The notes below the pieces were generated by a model. The model had not been told where the DNA came from. It ran no database searches and saw only the letters and a list, made by a program, of their open reading frames with translations. Of a stretch of DNA of 64,000 nt, positions 63,601 through 64,000 are shown in pieces. How positions within the stretch are numbered: position 1 is the stretch's first letter; the number at the start of each line of letters is the position of its first letter. This DNA comes from Chitinophaga sp. GbtcB8 (GTDB taxonomy: Bacteria; Bacteroidota; Bacteroidia; Chitinophagales; Chitinophagaceae): the NCBI RefSeq assembly GCF_019091455.1, contig NZ_JAGXJN010000006.1:62001-126000 (forward strand). Reading direction: 5' to 3'. Made by a program: the position numbers and the translations under genes.

Positions 63601-64000
63601 CATACCGTTAAGCAGCTTACCCATTACATATACCAACATCCGGCAGCCTGCGGTGAAAAATAAAGATTACCTGGGCGGGCCGGTGAAGCTAAGCGGCGAT
63701 TCTATGTTAACCGCGCTGGCAGCTACGCCTGAAGATGTTTCACAGCCTGCAACAGTAAGCATTGATCTTGGCAGTATAAAAGCAGTACGGTTAAAAGTAA
63801 AGCTGGGCAGCGATTATCCTTTTGGTGATGAAACACCCAGAAGGAAAACCTATGCGGTGCGCAGCAAGGGCCGGCAGGCGGTATACCTTTCTGTAATTGA
63901 GCCGTATGAAAATAAGGCAGTGATCAAAAGCGTGCAGGCCACTGCTGCAGACAAGCTACGCGTGGAGCTGCTGGATGGCAGGGTACAGGAGTTTAACATC
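60668..64000 (+). CDS. Heparinase II/III-like polysaccharide lyase, 3' end beyond window
   Basis: The frame is open for 1111 codons to the window edge, so the true length is unknown. A signal peptide (FLWLLALGCCITIQLQAQ) starts it. A beta-sandwich, CBM-like domain follows (about 20-150), then an Ig-like segment. An alpha/alpha toroid covers about 260-590, with DGWWYECSISYNVW near 470. A heparinase II/III beta-sandwich follows from about 600, where THGGFHGHFDRTNLLNL holds the conserved H-x-H-x-D type motif. These lyases cut uronic-acid polysaccharides by beta-elimination, with a tyrosine or histidine as base. The precise polysaccharide (alginate, ulvan, glycosaminoglycan or other) cannot be set from sequence. 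It follows the HTCS-SusC-SusD set on the same strand. Confidence 0.82.
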   Translation, partial: MRFLWLLALGCCITIQLQAQLTEPIGKADLSDWQGGVYRYPDGRQYNHGFRIINEGVHDWTKFYGISLQVFADKPVNVEVVIKVPGYEKDNIYPEIAAAIPLAGTGWQRVVVPWRLFRISEAQRTKALQTVKEVIIRVAGARVRDVQLTKGEVIALSTAVMGKSAQPGTTATYILSVGNTTQEKQSVSLQAAHYGWESMQTTLEPALLELAPGETKTCTVKVKVTDRSPAGSREKQVISVLANGRTLTDAGITLITASALPYPNILHTAARWQQVKDKVTHYAWAKAAQGKYTDLADKWQVPEPATRIGTDNADKGLHLFNTQEEFNFMAAGIAYQLTGNKQYAEKVALFLRRLSDPESGYPKTLRACHQSFVQEGHFFQHIAMAYDMIVPSGVLTQKDLADIENTFRLFIETVNLGARGGAINNWQLSEETGALYCALALQDWHLAEGIFSGPCGITDHLSNGVMNDGWWYECSISYNVWCASEFSQIALALEPWGINFKDMRLPSGTTRYYSLMPDMMQPGLYGMNFDKWGPVTKNSTGIKDMWDALPSFTDYRGIMFAVNDAQENLVTGQPFELAYYLYHDPEYAAIIRRSSERDLLYGVPELPQVSSVLTGKSAFADNMGIVMLRSGKSGRPQREQIQAALHYGTHGGFHGHFDRTNLLNLSRYGRSFYNPEMVWYGYGNFMYKFYVQTSMSKNMVVVDQKMQEPVESHRTLFYTGSKMQATVVETKARWSNPPYGGMQYEERGGISFAEKCWQEGRSVPTPAGAPAYGAVTGYTEPVFQRRLMIVTDDYVVLADYVKAQQEHTYDWLFNAKGFKGVTANEKQFARHTAQMNTDPLGSAQFITDCSWRNVNGAAKAAFGTCWGKDCDNSGTRAPNSEDGVLQLDVYNVWPLQTEIMTATTPEDHGISNQVVYTIKGDGSTLKKDSTGAWILGTADIDLPLNNVKQLSLELRLRAASNPALFWGNAIIVLQNGKNIPLSSLPITYTNIRQPAVKNKDYLGGPVKLSGDSMLTALAATPEDVSQPATVSIDLGSIKAVRLKVKLGSDYPFGDETPRRKTYAVRSKGRQAVYLSVIEPYENKAVIKSVQATAADKLRVELLDGRVQEFNI

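Overview
The window looks like a chromosome segment of a free-living, glycan-degrading Bacteroidota, most likely a Chitinophagaceae (Chitinophaga-like) relative. The sequence reasons are three SusC and three SusD proteins, a one-protein hybrid two-component regulator (HTCS), type IX secretion C-terminal tails, DUF5686, DUF4961 and DUF5004 proteins, promoters of the Bacteroidota type (TAnnTTTG), and little use of Shine-Dalgarno sites. The species assignment is inference. No rRNA, tRNA, CRISPR array or complete insertion sequence was seen.

Layout. Positions 1-8.2 kb hold a small secreted protein, a two-gene unit for surface or secreted structural proteins (a tail-fibre-like repeat protein and a T9SS-sorted protein), an AraC regulator and a DUF5686 outer-membrane protein. 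A T9SS-sorted propeller protein (8.4-10.8 kb, minus) stands back to back with a divergent GH92 protein (11.0-13.4 kb). Next come a SnoaL-like protein, a YCII/DGPF protein and an ECF42-type sigma factor (13.5-15.6 kb), then a secreted alpha/beta-hydrolase.

The core is a mannoside utilisation locus from 16.7 to 42.7 kb. A GH2 beta-mannosidase-type enzyme is read leftward. To the right run GH92, an SGNH esterase and an alpha/beta esterase, then a long gene string: SusD, DUF5004, DUF4961, SusC, SusD, SusC, an Lgt-like membrane protein, a DUF5005-like protein, GH92, a GH130 remnant, a FucP-type MFS transporter and a LacI-type regulator. Three near-identical palindromes (core CTAAACCGGTTTAG) lie at the heads of its transcription units and are the probable LacI operators. 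The predicted flow is surface capture of an alpha-mannosylated glycan by two SusC/SusD pairs, trimming by GH92 and GH2 enzymes, ester removal by two esterases, and sugar import by the MFS carrier. The phosphorylase that often completes such loci (GH130) survives only as a 37-residue tail.

From 42.7 to 51.1 kb come a DinB-like protein, a TolC/HlyD/MFS tripartite efflux operon with a divergent AraC regulator, a DoxX-like protein facing an ECF sigma factor across a mirrored pair of matching ECF-type promoters, and a tannase-family esterase. From 51.2 kb to the end lies a second polysaccharide locus: an HTCS regulator, a SusC/SusD pair, a small inverted-repeat element, and a heparinase II/III-like lyase that runs off the window.
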